The notes under the pieces are model-generated. The model saw only the letters and a program-made list of their open reading frames with translations, was not told the origin of the DNA and ran no database searches. From positions 124,001-188,000 of the forward strand of contig WACJ01000412.1 in assembly GCA_008973525.1 (NCBI GenBank): a stretch of DNA of 64,000 nt. Direction: 5' to 3'. The stretch is from Stenopsyche tienmushanensis. Its lineage: Eukaryota; Arthropoda; Insecta; Trichoptera; Stenopsychidae. The translations under genes were made by a program, and so were the position numbers. This document shows positions 1-13,009 of this stretch, one piece after another. Within the stretch, counting starts at the first letter, position 1; each line of letters opens with the position of its first letter.

Positions 1-2396
1 CATAAGCCGAGGTTCCACTGTATATAGTAAGTCACCTGGATAAACGTATCGAAGCATACTTTCGCGATTGTTTCTTGTCTGTTATTCTTGAAAGACTCGA
101 CTGGAATTACTGGAACCCAAACGAATTCAAAACCAGATGGTTTCCTCAGGTTATCCTCCCAATTCGGCGGTTCAAATCGATACAGAAGCCAACGGAAGAT
201 AATGTTATAAAAATACATAAAATAGAATTTATTCTATCTATTTTAGTGACCCCAATAATAAAAACGATGATTAAAACCAGATATATTTTAGAGATCTGGA
301 TACAACTCCTTATTTTTTTTTACCTGGAACACTTGCTTCGTTCTTTGATGTTCCTTTTGACATATTTAAATTTCTTGAATGGTACTTGACTTTATAACAT
401 CGCCGTAAAAATCACAGATTCACTGAGTGGCATTCATTCATTATTATTTTTATAAACCAAAATACAATAGCGAGAACATTTTATATTGTTGGTTTCGATA
501 TCATTTTCTCTAAAAAAAATTTTTTTTTTTTTGATAATTTATAGTACTTTTTACAGCAAAATTGAAGTTTATCTAAACTCAGATTATTTATTGTTAAATT
601 TCATATTAGCGATTTTCAAACATTGAAAGTCTTGAGAGTGCGAAAGACCAATATTTCCATTGTCATCAATCTTGGCGCTGTTCACCTAATGGCGTCTTCG
701 AAATAAGTTCAATTATTTCATCATCAATCAAAATTTGTATTCAAATATAAAATTATTATTTGATATTTTTTCAACAAAAAATGTACATCCTTCTACCTAC
801 ACACCCTTTGGCTCACAAGCGTATTAGGGTCGATTAATAATGTACATTCGATAGTTTTTAATCCCTCTTTTTGTATTTCTTAGCATTCAGCTTAGTTCTT
901 GAAAGGCTGCCCAACCCGTTCTTATTCTTCTATTGTATTTATTGACTTTATCTTTATAGAAACACCCACAAGCAAGCCAAACAAGCACTTTAAATATTTA
1001 AACGCTGATCGATGATTACAAACAATTTGAAGAAAAGTCCATAAACGAATAATACCTACCAATACAATCAAAAGCTATAGGCTCAGTTTGTACGAATTCA
1101 AAATGAGAATTTGATTATTTTGTCACTTCAAATAATGTCTGCTAACGAAAAAATGTTCACGAAATTGCAATCAAAATCATGTCAAGTTTGCATTATCAGC
1201 AATCTTACAAACAATAGAAATGAAAAGCGTACATTTTGATTGAATTTCAATTCGTCCCCCTAAGCTCAATTCTTCTCCATTACTATGGATACTCGTATTG
1301 TTTTTTTTTTAAATTTATTTTCAACTTTTAATGAGGATGAATGTAAGCAGGGAGTTTTGCACGAAGTTTTGATTGCAAAAATACGCGACCTGATTATTTA
1401 GCATTTTTATAAATTTTAATTAATATTCTATCTCGCGCTAATGAATTCGCATCGTTGATGTCACCAGACTCTCAGCCAAGTGTGATATTTCAATGTTGGT
1501 TTCGCATTTTTCGCTAGCATTGTTTAAATTAATTACCCTCAATTTTTTTAAAAAATAATTTTGGTCTACATTAAAAATTGAGCATATATCCAAAATTACC
1601 AACTCCATCGCCAGGCTGAATTCATTAATTATTATATATACAAAAATAGGATATTTCAAACTTATTGGCACGGTGAACTTTTTTAGAGTTCGCAATTAAA
1701 CGCGTTGCTTTACAGCACGAGTCCAATAAACAACCCACTATACCAACACTTGCTTAATGGCACATGCTCTTAAAAAGGACGAGAGGATGGAGAGAAGGTC
1801 CGTTGTGGGTTCGAAGAGAATTATACTTCGAATTTCAAGCTCATCTATATAGATACATCAAGCGTTCTCTTATGAAACGTCCGATTTTTCATATGTCTTA
1901 AATTTGTGATCGCTGTGGGAAAAAAGACGTGTTTGCTCACAATTGAAGCTTGTTTTTTCAAATGTGTAAATACAAATATTCTCTTTCATGGAAATGCTTT
2001 TAGCAAAGAATATTCAATGAGTTTTTATTTGTTTAATATGATTAAATGCAGTGATCTTCGAAAATTGACCGGGCACTAAAAAAACAGACGGTACAATATT
2101 GATTGACGAATTTCAGCAAAAAAAAAATATTCAAAAATGAACCACGTCGACAACCGATTGGCCGCATTGTTGATGAAAAACTACGGGCGGACGTTGAACA
2201 AAGTCCAATGGTTACTCTACTTGCATGCGAGATAACATCATAGCAGAGTCATAATAATGCGCTATTGCAATTTAGAATGCAAAGCTCGATATTCATATAT
2301 TCCAGTTTCATATTGGGTATTATTTACACTATTTAAACAAAATGCCCACGAACTTTTGGACTGATCTGATAAAATCGGACATTTCATATGAATATA
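1..2396. other. Non-coding AT-rich region, no gene recognised
   Basis: I see no conserved coding exon in this stretch on either strand. Open frames are short and read as chance. The one piece with a recognisable origin is a mariner-like scrap near 2130-2240, listed separately. The region may be upstream DNA or the first intron of calsyntenin, whose first exon lies elsewhere. Confidence 0.5.
2125..2245 (+). mobile_element. Possible mariner transposase scrap (N-terminal region)
   Basis: A short plus-strand reading contains NEPRRQPIGRIVDEKLRADV followed by EQSPMVTLLACEIT. This resembles the mariner segment where a D-E-P-R-S-G-R-P linker is followed by D-x-L-x-A-x-V-E and a helix-turn-helix. No upstream or downstream transposase sequence and no terminal repeats are visible. 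It is very short and the match is by eye, so it could be chance. Confidence 0.35.
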
Positions 2397-2985
2397 CACT
2401 CGAACCTTTTTTTGTGCGATTTCGAAGTTATGCGCTTTTTTTTAGTGATACGGCGAATTGGCCGGTCCAACCATAATGAAATCGTTTAATGCGTTTTTGT
2501 CGAAACTACTTTTTTGTTTTAATTAATTAATTTACTTCAAATTGGGTACGAATCTTTTCTATATAACCGTTTATTATTTCTACCAGATTTGTTAAGATTT
2601 ATTTTTTAACTATTTAAAAAAAATTAAATCGCGATTTAAAGAGCGATTTTGAGTCATATCGAAAATCGCAACGAAAATTATCATACAGCGAGGATAGTTT
2701 GTAATTAAAATAATTAGTATTTCCATAATGGATGTCTGGCATTTGAGATGCCAGATATCAGACATCCCTAAAATTTTACCATTCTTTTTCGTCTTATTGC
2801 TATCCCGTTTTTTTATTAACTTTTTTTATGCGATTTTTATATAGCTGTTTCAAAGTTATGCGATTTTTAAAATCCATGGAATGCATCTTCACTTTTTCTA
2901 TGTATGTCATAGCTTTTTTTTTTGCTTTTTCTTTTTGTGCGATTTTCTTCGGAACGCATCTACCGCACAAAAAAATATTTAAGTG
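2397..2985. mobile_element. Pogo-like MITE, family M copy 1
   Basis: An element of about 590 bp begins CACTCGAACC and ends with AGTG, flanked by TA on both sides (2395-2396 and 2986-2987). The ends are rich in T runs followed by TGTGCG and an AGTTATGCG motif, and similar motifs occur in inverted orientation near the other end. Two more copies lie at about 6090-6783 and 58267-58882. The TA duplication and the CACTCGAACC end resemble the CAGTCAACCC end of the pogo-like element at 32397-33202. It has no coding capacity, so it would need a transposase in trans. Confidence 0.65.
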
Positions 2986-4101
2986 TACTCAACAATCATG
3001 ATTTGCCAAATATTTGTTATATAGAATTTTTATGTTATGTCTTCCACATGTGTTTAAAATAGAATTTTTAAGTCTTGTATAGAGGAGATCTATGATTAAG
3101 TTGATTTTATTATTATTTTTAAACTATATATCAATAATTGTTACCAAAAAATCTTTCAGAGAAAAATCTGCTAAACTATATTTTACATTTACCAAATTTG
3201 TTAGTAAGGTAAAAATGCTACATGTCAAGCACGACATATGCCTGCATTGTCATCCATCTTTGTTTATCTACCTTTGGGAGCTACATTCAATAAAAAGGGA
3301 TAAGATGCAAAAGACGTAGAGAAAAAATATTATCCATATTACAGTTGTAAAACCCAAGTTTTTTTATACGAGCACGAAGCGTACAACTTTTTTACGCCTG
3401 AGAGAATAAATATCAATTTATGGGAGAATGCTATTTACTTTGTGGGATTCTTAGAGCAAAGAAAAACATCAATACGACCATTTTATCCGGAGGGAAATGC
3501 AATAATAAAAAAGAGCGAACAGATCAATACTCTTATTATTTCATTATAAACAAACACTGGATGGAAATAGAATGTATGTCATACTGAATATAGGCATTTG
3601 ACAATCATCTCTCAGCGCAAACAATTTGGCTGTTTGCATTTTGTTATAAAAACGCGTGATGAATGTTTGCCGAACAGAGCAGTCCTATTATCTTTCGCTC
3701 GGCAGTTATCAGTGATTTTCCGCAAAAATTTTTCATCTCTCCCAAGCGAGACACAATGCACGAGGCACTAAATCGTGCCGATCATAGACGAAATGAATCA
3801 CGTCTTCTCTCGGTAAAATTTTTATGGTCGTACATGATGTCATGGACGTCGTTAACGAAGCAAAGACACCGTTGCGACGACGGACAGCACAAGACATGCC
3901 TACAAAGTTAATGATGCTCTTCCATGCTGGACTTTTGATTGTATTCATATAAAAAACCTGATCCAATGCAAAAAAATCGATCCAAATTACTGCAGCAAAA
4001 CTAGTTTTGCATGAACCGCAATTCGTCAATCTGACCAGTATCGATAGAACCAGAAATTTATCGGTACGTAATCCATTTTGTGATCGTGTACACAATTCGT
4101 T

Positions 4102-4738
4102 TTAACACATTCCCGTCGGGTTGCGCATATGTGCGTTTTAAGAATACTATCGGGACATTCACCAAGAGACATACTTAATTCTTCTGCCAATTAATGTTTC
4201 TATTGTCTACCGCCAATGAAAGTGGTCTTGCTGGAGCCTCATACATTTTATATGGAAATAGATGAAAAATATAAAATTACGCAAGTTTTTTTGTTCTTCT
4301 GAGCTTAATAATATTTTTTTATTTTAAACAGCTGGAACATTGTCTATAAATCTTTCTTTGTACTTGTCAGTTAATTACAGAATCACTTTTTCACCTAAAT
4401 TGACTGCTCTCTGGCTTTCTTCTTCTTTTCCAGTATATCTTTACAGGGATATCCATTTCCTGAATCACAAACATCTAGATTTTATAGACATTTGATGTAA
4501 AAACATTTTCTGCAGCACAGATTAAAGAAGAATATCATAATAAATATGGGTTTTTCCATACATTTTTTTAAACTCTATAAAACGCTAAAGACATATTTAA
4601 TCATTGTCCTAAACATTTTCTCCAAACTTTTATAGAATCTGCCCACTGGTAATTAATTCTAATATTGCAATTTTTCACAAATACGCCCCGCCTCCGGTGA
4701 AAGACAACGCTATGCATAAGCCGACTAGAATGTGTTAA
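4102..4738. mobile_element. TTAA-flanked piggyBac-like MITE
   Basis: The element starts TTAACACATTCCCGTCGG and ends with its near inverse complement (CCGACTAGAATGTGTTAA), 16 of 18 positions matching. It is 637 bp with TTAA at both ends, as expected for a piggyBac-superfamily insertion. I recognised no transposase inside, so it is probably non-autonomous. Confidence 0.6.
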
Positions 4739-6089
4739 TGTGATAATAATTCAATTAATAATCATCTTATTTTTGATCAATCTGTGCCGATTATTCAAAC
4801 ATACGATTGATATTGCTAATGCATTAGGTAGATAATACGATATGCGAATACGAAATCATAGCGACGAATTAAGGTGTCAGTGTTCAACGCTATTTTTCTT
4901 GTGGTTCCAACTCAAGGTCCATCCGTCGTTATTCTGCAGCAAGTTTTGTTCGTGATATTTACTGTCCATCATTTTTTTGTTGTTTCTCGGCTATAATTTA
5001 TTTTTTCTTGATGTTTATATAGTTGGATTTGGTGAAGTTTGATATGTATTTACCTTGGCCGTCTAAATATTAAATCCGCACGGATAACTATGCCAAATAA
5101 CATATCGAATGCATCAGATAATTCTGCCGTCGATATTATCATTATGGTAAAAAACTTTGTCTTTAACCCTTTTAAGCCGATGGGCCAATGAATCGAACAA
5201 AGGATTAGATGAAAAATACTGCGACAAATCGGCCTGAGCATAAATCATCGTTACCTAGGACGCCGGTAAGGCGTTAAATTTAAAAAAAATAATTTTATAG
5301 ACCCCTGAATATACAATACTATATATACGTCTCCCCATACTGATATCAGGACTTCTGGAATAGAACCCGTCTGCGTACCTAGTATTGTTATTATAATAAA
5401 TATTCGTGATTTATAATCATTTATGGGGGATAATAATAGACATTTTTAAGGGTGGTTAAAAATTCGCTGAAATCGCCGACTTTATTCAAGACCCGTCATC
5501 AATCCTCATCACTCGCTGATTCAAATACGAAATCGCAATGGATGATATGCATGATAAAAAAATATCGAATAGGATGACTTGATGACCGATATTAATAATT
5601 TAAGGCGATCTAGTGACTCTAAGTAGAGGTTCAATTCGATATTTTCATAGGTGTTTTTAGGATCAAGGTTGCGATGATGAATAGTGCCTTTCAAATGTAT
5701 CGATTCCAAGAAAACTATATCGAGTAATCGCAATGAACAAGATCAAATTTATCAAACTATGATACCGATCGCTCCTCAATCTTATTAGAGGTATTTAGGG
5801 AAATATTTTGTGAAATAGCATGTGATGGTTTTCCATTGCCTTCCACGCATAATTAACACATTGCCTGTAGGAACAGATAATCACCATCATTCGCTGTCAC
5901 TCACTGACTGACGGAGAACGTAATCTCTTCTTCGTAAATACCACACGTTAAAAGCGAAAAACAAAAATTACGTTAATCTATCTCGTGCCCCAATATTGTA
6001 TTTCGCACAACCATCAGTTGATTGACATTTATCATGTACGTCCTTATTACGTACGATATTATCAATTTTAGTTTTGTCTCTAATAATTC
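4739..6089. other. Non-coding stretch, no gene recognised
   Basis: AT-rich sequence with only short open frames and no recognisable protein similarity. A TTAACCCTTTT motif near 5164 looks like a piggyBac-type end, but I found no matching inverted partner nearby. Confidence 0.4.
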
Positions 6090-6783
6090 TGTGATTTTCG
6101 TGCGTTTTTTTGTGCGATATGGATTTTAAAAATCGCATAACTTTGAAACAGCTATATAAAAATATATCCAAAATCGCATTAAAAAAACGGGATAATAATA
6201 AGGCAGTTAAAAAATGACATTTTTGGTAAAATTTAAGGACGTCTTGCATCATTGGTAAAATTTTAAGAATGTCTGACATCTAGGCATCTCGAATGCCAAA
6301 AATTCACTAGAGAAATACTAATTATTTTAATTACAAACTATCATCGCTGTATGATAATTTTAATTGCAATTATCGATATGACTCAAAATCGCTTTATTCT
6401 TCGGAAAAAAAATAGTATACCTAGTGTCAATATCATCATTGTTCTGTGTAATCAGTAAAGATGTCACTATAGTCCCTAACTCAAAAGTATCACAAAATGT
6501 TGACTATTTAAAAAAATTCAGTTATTTTGTCAGTTTAAATTTTTTTTTATACAGTTAAAAAATAAATTTTGACATAAATCTGGTAGGAATAATAGAGGGC
6601 TATATAGAAAAGATTCGTACCCAGTTTGAAGTAAATTAATTAATTAAAACTTGGGATATTTGATGTCATATGGTGTTGAAAAAAGTAGTTTCGAGAAAAA
6701 CGCGTTAAAAGATTTTATTTAAAAAAAATTGCTTTAAAAAAAAACCGCATAACTTCGAAATCGCACAAAAAAAGGGTTGAGTG
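6090..6783. mobile_element. Pogo-like MITE, family M copy 2 (inverted relative to copy 1)
   Basis: This carries the same blocks as the 2397-2985 element in the opposite orientation: AAATCGCATAACTTTGAAAC, a GGACGTCTTGCATC to ATGTCTGACATC block, ATCGATATGACTCAAAATCG, then GCACAAAAAAAGGGTTGAGTG followed by TA. The right end at 6783 is clear. The left end is less certain and may be damaged. Downstream sequence around 6870-6960 also resembles sequence at about 59110-59175, downstream of copy 3, so the shared unit may extend further. Confidence 0.6.
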
Positions 6784-6972
6784 TATAATGTAATTTCTGG
6801 CGAATGTAGATCACGGTGTCTATATATATTTTTACATTGAACATGTTTTTTTTTGTGTTGGGGACTCGTATCAATGCATGGTAAGCCAAATCAACCCCGC
6901 AAGCAAAGTGTTTATTTATGATAAGAATTATTTGAATAATAGTAATTCAATGTGTGGTCTTACATGACTTTA

Positions 6973-7235
6973 TTAACCCTTTACATTCGAGATCCTTTTT
7001 CGCGCGGCGAATCAGCAACTCGAGACGCTTCACAGCATTGTTTTTTTAAAGAGGTGGTTGTGGACTAATTTCAGATAAGAAAATCTTATATTTATTTGAA
7101 GAGGTGTCATATTATACTTCATAAGATAATACAGAAGAGCGTAGGGACCCACTTCAATAGGCTATTGTCGTGCATTGAGTTTCTGCATCAAACCGAGTGG
7201 TGAGCGAGAGTCACCTCTCGAGTGCAAATGGTCAA
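6973..7235. mobile_element. Short TTAA piggyBac-like MITE
   Basis: The left end reads TTAACCCTTTACATTCGAGA. The right end, read in reverse complement, is TTGACCATTTGCACTCGAGA, followed inward by GGTGACTCTCGCTCACC. The ends match as imperfect terminal inverted repeats of about 20 nt. The left TTAA is intact and the right one has changed to TCAA. At 263 bp it is too short to code for a transposase. Confidence 0.6.
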
Positions 7236-9980
7236 TCGCTTTGATATCTACCTTTTCAGATCCATGGAAATTAGGGTAAATCTGATTCAGTTTAATATGA
7301 ATTCAGGATCTAACCTTAACATTTGATGTGCTGTTGTTATACAAAGATTAATGGATCCTCCATATCTAACGGTGTGCATAAAATTGTCCATCGTAGACAT
7401 AATGCGAGCTACTTCCACAATAGTTTCGATTCGACCGACCCTCGAGACGCGGTCATATAATTTCGAGTTACGACCCTAAGCGTGATTTTGTTTATCTGTA
7501 TTCATAGTAGTGAGCTGCATAGGCCATCATCTTTATTAAGCTTCTAAAGCGCTCATAAGATTTTACTACCTTGATTATCGATTCCGGGGCAATGGTAATT
7601 CGGTTTGCTTAGGATTTAATGGGGTCGTTAACTGTGGCGATTCCTGGGCGTGCGCTGATGCTGGCGAATACTTCAATCGGTGGCCTGTTTGTTCGATTCC
7701 AAAAAAAAAATCCCGAAATTGATTCCGAGCAAAATGTTATTCGCGCACAACACCCACTCTTCGGTTGTTATTCATTTGGGTGTGCACGCTCCATAATGTC
7801 GGAGATATCATCGTTTTTTATACACCCCTCGACTTTTGCGTACCGGTTAAGCGGTTAGCATCGAATCTACCCCTCAATGTCATTAACCCGAAGGTCGTTC
7901 ATTTCGATAAAGATCTCACCTTTGCAACAACCCCATAGCATATTTACGACGCTGTTTTGTAATCATAACGCCTTCGATCCAATTTTAAAAAAATCCGAAG
8001 CGCCTTTGCTGCGAAAAACGGCGATATTAAGACACGAAGAGTGGCATTGCTAGAACATCAGAAACGCCGCTGTATCTTTTATTGCATAGAAATTCGCTAT
8101 GAAGTTTCTTTATGTGGAAAACACTCTAAAAGCGCGCCGAAATAGGCAAAGAAATTTACAAAGGGGACGTAATAAGAGGAAATTCTCCTATATTGCGAGC
8201 GCCCTTTTTTTTCATCCTTTCCTCCACTTGATATTTCATCAATACGACGAAATGAAAGATGATGTCGAATCGTTTCTCTAATATTTAAACGTTCGCCCGG
8301 AGAGGGCAAAAACCGTGATTGATATCGAATATTTATGATGGACGAAGACGGCGGCAATGGGGGGGCGCTCCCGATTTGTTGATATTCGATTGTGGCAGGA
8401 ATCGGGACCGTTTACAAATTCGGGACGAATAACGCCTCTGGTATTTCCGCGAGCCTTTTTTTCTACTCTTCTTCAATGTGTGCCATAAAACGTGGATGTA
8501 ATTACCGTTTGCGAGTTGACTCGTTTGCGTGAAACGAGCGTGGAAAACCGCTAACGAGTTTTCTCGCTTCTCTAAGATTATTTTATTACATTGTTCATGC
8601 ACCATAGAGCGACAATATTCCGTGAATATTAGGCACTGTAGAACTTATTTTTTGCACTCGAATTTATATCACCGGCTGGGGGTTATAAATAGACGGGATA
8701 CGTGGCATAGTTCGGGATATCTTGAGACGTCCTGAAGGCGACAAAAAAGGTCATCGACTCGCTCGAGTGGACGACTTTGTAAAGTTTGTGGATGGCTTCG
8801 AATAGTTCAGGATGGGCAGACAGAAGTCTGGAAGCGTCGCCCTGGAAGTGGACGCAAATGACGTCACTCCTTAAAGAAATCAATTTTAGGAATATCTCAA
8901 AAGAAATGAACATTCAAAACATGAAAACGCTTTGAAAACCATAGACAATGCATCCATATAAGGAACCTCAAACACCATTATATATTTTTTTAATGTTAAA
9001 AATGTGGGTGGTTACGAGTACAACACCATGTTCGATCACGCACATGTCCGGACGCAATTCAATAATCCCACACCGACACTGGAGAAAGTTGTTCTATTTA
9101 GTAGTAGTATATAGTCGAACTATGAGCTTCCGATTTAAAAATAACGACAATGTCGACTCACTCGTGATTTATCATTATTAGTCGAATCGACTAACATCTT
9201 CTTTCGTATGCCTTTCAGAATATTCCAAATATTTTTTGGCGTTTTAATATTTATGCATTCGATTATCGACACGTTTTGACGCATCATTCTTCATTATATG
9301 ATTCACTAATTTGTTTTATGGTATTGAAGGGCGTGCACCCTTCGATGTTTCAATGTTTGCATGGCAACCCCTGAATAACACGACATTTATACAACACTAA
9401 TAACTACATTATAGCAGGGAATCGTAATCGGTATTAAACATATCGGTTTTACGTTTTGTATAAAGCGGAATATTTTAGAAAACTAAGCAAGTATTTGGGG
9501 ATGAAAGTAGTCCGGATAATCGAAAATATTTTTGCTTAAAGCTAGCTCTTCTTTTAGAATCTACCTGTAGTTGTCCTGAATTCTTCTTGATTCTCAAGTT
9601 ATTTCATGGCAACAACTAAACAATGAAAAGCTTCAAAATGTGTAGGTCCAATATCTCCCCCCTCGCAAATCTATTCTTCTTCTTCCCGATCTTGTTCTTC
9701 CGAGGCCAATATTTCCAGGCGGAATCCAGGAAGGTTTGCATCGTAATTTAATCACTCGGATACATTTTCTTCATCGCATTTAGCACATATAGAAATGTGC
9801 GTTATTACTTCTGCAATGTCTCCTATATCAGTTTCTACCGCGTTACTGGAACTTGCTAATGGTCTTTTCAAAATTTTGTTCCATAATTTTGATATACCAG
9901 CTATCTACTGCAACGTAGAGCAACAATCTTTTAAATTTATTTTCTTGTGGAAGCTGATATCGTCGAATCATCTTATTTCT
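7236..9980. other. Non-coding region of somewhat higher GC, nothing recognised
   Basis: Overlapping short open frames on both strands between 7.6 and 9.0 kb reflect locally higher GC rather than a clear gene. None gives a recognisable domain. A minus-strand reading near 9640-9840 contains a short CAKCDE motif that could be the tail of a piggyBac-type cysteine region, but it is too short to call. Confidence 0.35.
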
Positions 9981-9984
9981 ATAT

Positions 9985-10062
9985 TATCATCATCATAGTG
10001 CAGCCACAAATAGTCCCCTGCAGAACTATGGGCCTCTTCAATATCTATGGAATTTTGATATT
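9985..10062 (-). mobile_element. RTE-type 3' tail fragment
   Basis: In reverse complement this ends with GAAGAGGCCCATAGTTCTGC, then a GGGACTATTTGTGGCTGCAC block and an ATGATGATGATA simple repeat. This matches the 3' ends of the repeats at 27968-28365 and 51640-52092. A GAGGCC...GTGG...ATGATGATG end is typical of RTE-type non-LTR elements in insects and of SINEs that borrow that tail. Confidence 0.55.
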
Positions 10063-10084
10063 TTTAAAGCATCTGGGATTCTTT

Positions 10085-11125
10085 GATTGATTGACACCGG
10101 GGCTGGCCACCAAGTCCCTGTGGCCAAGGGGTCCAAAAAAAGGACCTCTGATACGGCACAGGAGCGCCTCTTTCGGCCGACGTGCCCAAACACCACGACC
10201 ACAGAACGTGATCAGCGTCCATGAAAGGATACAAAGTCAAAACTATATTTTAATTGAATTTTTGCCAGGTATTCCGCAAAACGGTCGTGCCCCGTCAGGA
10301 ACTGGGAAGTCCAGTGATCGGGTTCAACCCATTTTAGCTTGAGGCGAGATGATACTGAGTCAAAGAAATTCCACATGTAGCCATGGTGAGGCGATTCAGA
10401 CAAACTGCTTCCTCAGCTAATAGAGTGGAGTTACCAACTTTAATGATTCTACGTGCTTTTTTAAGATGTCTGGCTGTCTTTATTTGCACTTTTAGGTCTA
10501 GTGGCATGATCCCAGCAAGGACAGGGAGGCTGTCTGTAGTAGTTGTTCTTAGTAATTCTTAGTAAGTGGCTGCCGTTGTGCAATGTTTAGGCTTCGTCTC
10601 GCCGCCTTGTCTCGTCCACGGTGTCCAAGCCTGTCCGCCCATGCTCTTGCTCCGTATGTGGCTACATAGGCAATCCTGAGGTGTCTGCCCCCAAAACCCA
10701 AATCAGCGCCCGCCAGTCGGGGAACATTTTGCCAAAAGTCTTGGCCGCTTTGCCGGTTGCAATTTTAATGTTTTCTCTGAATTTGCATCCCTCAGAGGTG
10801 GTTACACCCATGTAGACGACGTTTTTATCGAAAACTATACGGTCTTCACCCAGCCAAATGCGTGGATAACGCATGAGTTTGCCCTTGAGCATAACCGCTT
10901 TTGATTTTGATGCTGCAAAAGCAAGTTAGTAGTATCACTCCATGTCCAAAGATTCACAAAGGTTGTGTTTGTTATTTCCTCCAGTTTTGATCTTGAATCC
11001 CGCATTTTGTGAAAGTAAGGTCATCGACATATGCTGTTATTAAGCAATCCTGCGGGAGTACCAGGTCAAGGGCATCATCAAGTAGGATGTTCCAGAGCGT
11101 AGGCCCCAGAACAGATCCCTGTGGA
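10085..11125 (-). pseudogene. Broken R1-clade non-LTR retrotransposon (reverse transcriptase, C-terminal part)
   Basis: Read on the minus strand from about 11125 downwards, the frame shows GVPQGSVLGPTLWN and then ITAYVDDLTF. These are reverse transcriptase motifs; the usual Y-A-D-D is here Y-V-D-D. Further on come KSKAVMLKGKL, VVYMGVTTSEGCKF and, after a frame change, LRIAYVATYGARAWADRL. The last part has WTSQFLTGHDRFAEYL and DADHVLWSW, like the C-terminal cysteine-histidine region of R1-type elements. Several frameshifts and stops break it, and the endonuclease and N-terminal reverse transcriptase are missing. It is a 5'-truncated dead copy. The clade call is by motif similarity only. Confidence 0.75.
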
Positions 11126-13009
11126 ACTCTGTATTTCCTGATTTTTTTATTACTTCACTCTGAGCTTCCATCTTCTGATAATCGAGGGTCTATTGTAATT
11201 AAAAAAAAAGGATTTGGAATATATTTATTGGGCTTCTCAGACATATTTATAACCCATTCCGAAATAAACAGTCATTGTAGAATCTATATACATAGATATA
11301 TTCTACGTCAGATTGTATGGTTGAATTTGTTTTTATCATTTTATTTTTTGGAATACATTGGTTGAGATTTAGTTTGCGAACTAAATTCCAAAGGAGCAAA
11401 GATCCTTCAGGGAATGCGGCACTGTCGAGACTTGCTCTTTCTTCCATTTGCCATTCAGTACTTGCAGTCAGTTTTGATATTTTTAGGGCATGAAGCGCCT
11501 TTATATGAACGGAACCGCTATTTTCGTTACTATGCGTCCTGTGGGAAATGCGAGCTCGTGCGCGAGGGTCGGCTGTGTTCTATTCGGCAGCTTTCTCCTG
11601 CTAAAAACGAATGATATTCAGAATTTTGTATTTCGACGGGCCTTAAAATAAGGTGTCGGATTGTCAACGCCCTATGCTTGGCGATATGCGTCATTCGCGA
11701 AATACGTCAGCTGACTCATGTGCGAGGAATGACGCGCTGATGGAATTCTGGAAGATCATTTGAGCCAATTCATTTTGAACTTTCCCTGACACGTCGACCC
11801 GAATTGCGAAAGCCCTAAAGACATGTTCGAGATACAATATCCGGAAGACTTTCAGGTCGTGTTTATATTATTCGCCAGGAACCACCTGCACGTTTTCCCC
11901 TTTCGGTATAAATAAGTGGAATTGTCTTACGATCAAAGAGTTCCCGTAGGCTATTATGAGCAGTCGAACCTTGAATGGCTACCGATCAACATAATACAAA
12001 GCGTGTGTATGTGGGCTGGTAATAGTTCAAAGGTACCGAATCAATAAATGCGTGCCTCTAGAAAGTTGAAAACGTACATTATTTTCTAATCAATTCTACT
12101 GCCAAACGGGTTATTTCAACTCGTTTATGCGACATTAATATAAGTGTCCCGTTTTATTTTTATTCCTGGAAAATCGCGTGCGCTTCCTTTCTATGTATGC
12201 GGCCTCTTGGATATTTTAAATTATTCAACTGCCTTAGTTTTCTCCCCTCGCCGTCTATTTCTAAGCTTTCGTTATCATCCTCTTCCGTTCTTTCATCCCT
12301 TATTATTTCGATGTATCTAATTTAGCGCTCCTGTTCTACGCTTCCCTATTACATCCCTCTCTTTCCGCGCCTACGTAATGATTATCCATCAACTCGTCCT
12401 GAGGGTACATTTTTAAGGTCTTGATAGAAATCCTTTTCTTTTTCGCCCCCGGATAATGCTTAATAATAATAATGATATTTGAGAACACCTGCTCGAGCTA
12501 TCAGAGGCGCTCAACTTGATATATCCTCGTCTAAAAAAGAAAGCTCTAAAGTCTTAATCGTCGAAACGGCATCCTTCATCGTTACGTTCCCTCATTCATA
12601 TTACATTTTGAGGGTCTCCCGTCAAAGGTGGAATGTAATATTAAAATGAAGGACCACTAGTGGTGGCAAACAATACGATGAAAATTACATTATGTCGCCG
12701 TTTGTTCAGTACTCGGGGAAGAAAAAAAATATGCGGCGTCTACTCGCGTGAAATATTAATTTCGGCGGCCGTTTTCAACCCTTTGCGTGCTGACGCCTTT
12801 CAAGGAATGCGTGTTCGCAATTTAATATCCCGCCGGCTATTAATCTTTGTCAATTGATGATAGCTGATTTATATCGCGATCGACAGTTGTGATGTGAAAT
12901 TTTGTTCAATCTTACGAACGCTACAATAGACGAGCTATGATCAGACTGCTTCTAGAAAACTCAATTTTTTAAATGCCCTCTCTTAGCCTTGAATTAACGC
13001 GGCACAAAT
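11126..13009. other. Non-coding stretch, no gene recognised
   Basis: Mixed-composition sequence with only short open frames. I found no domain, no splice-linked exon set and no clear repeat boundary. It may be intronic or regulatory sequence of calsyntenin, but nothing direct shows this. Confidence 0.35.

Noticed and set aside
3733..4095. 120-codon minus-strand frame
   Set aside because: No domain recognised, and overlapped by a plus-strand frame over much of its length; treated as chance.
5164..5860. TTAACCCTTTT at 5164 and TTAACACATTG near 5852 as ends of a piggyBac element
   Set aside because: The two are in the same orientation and do not pair as inverted repeats.
7619..8913. A cluster of overlapping open frames on both strands
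   Set aside because: No domain, no consistent splicing and heavy overlap on opposite strands; explained by local GC content.
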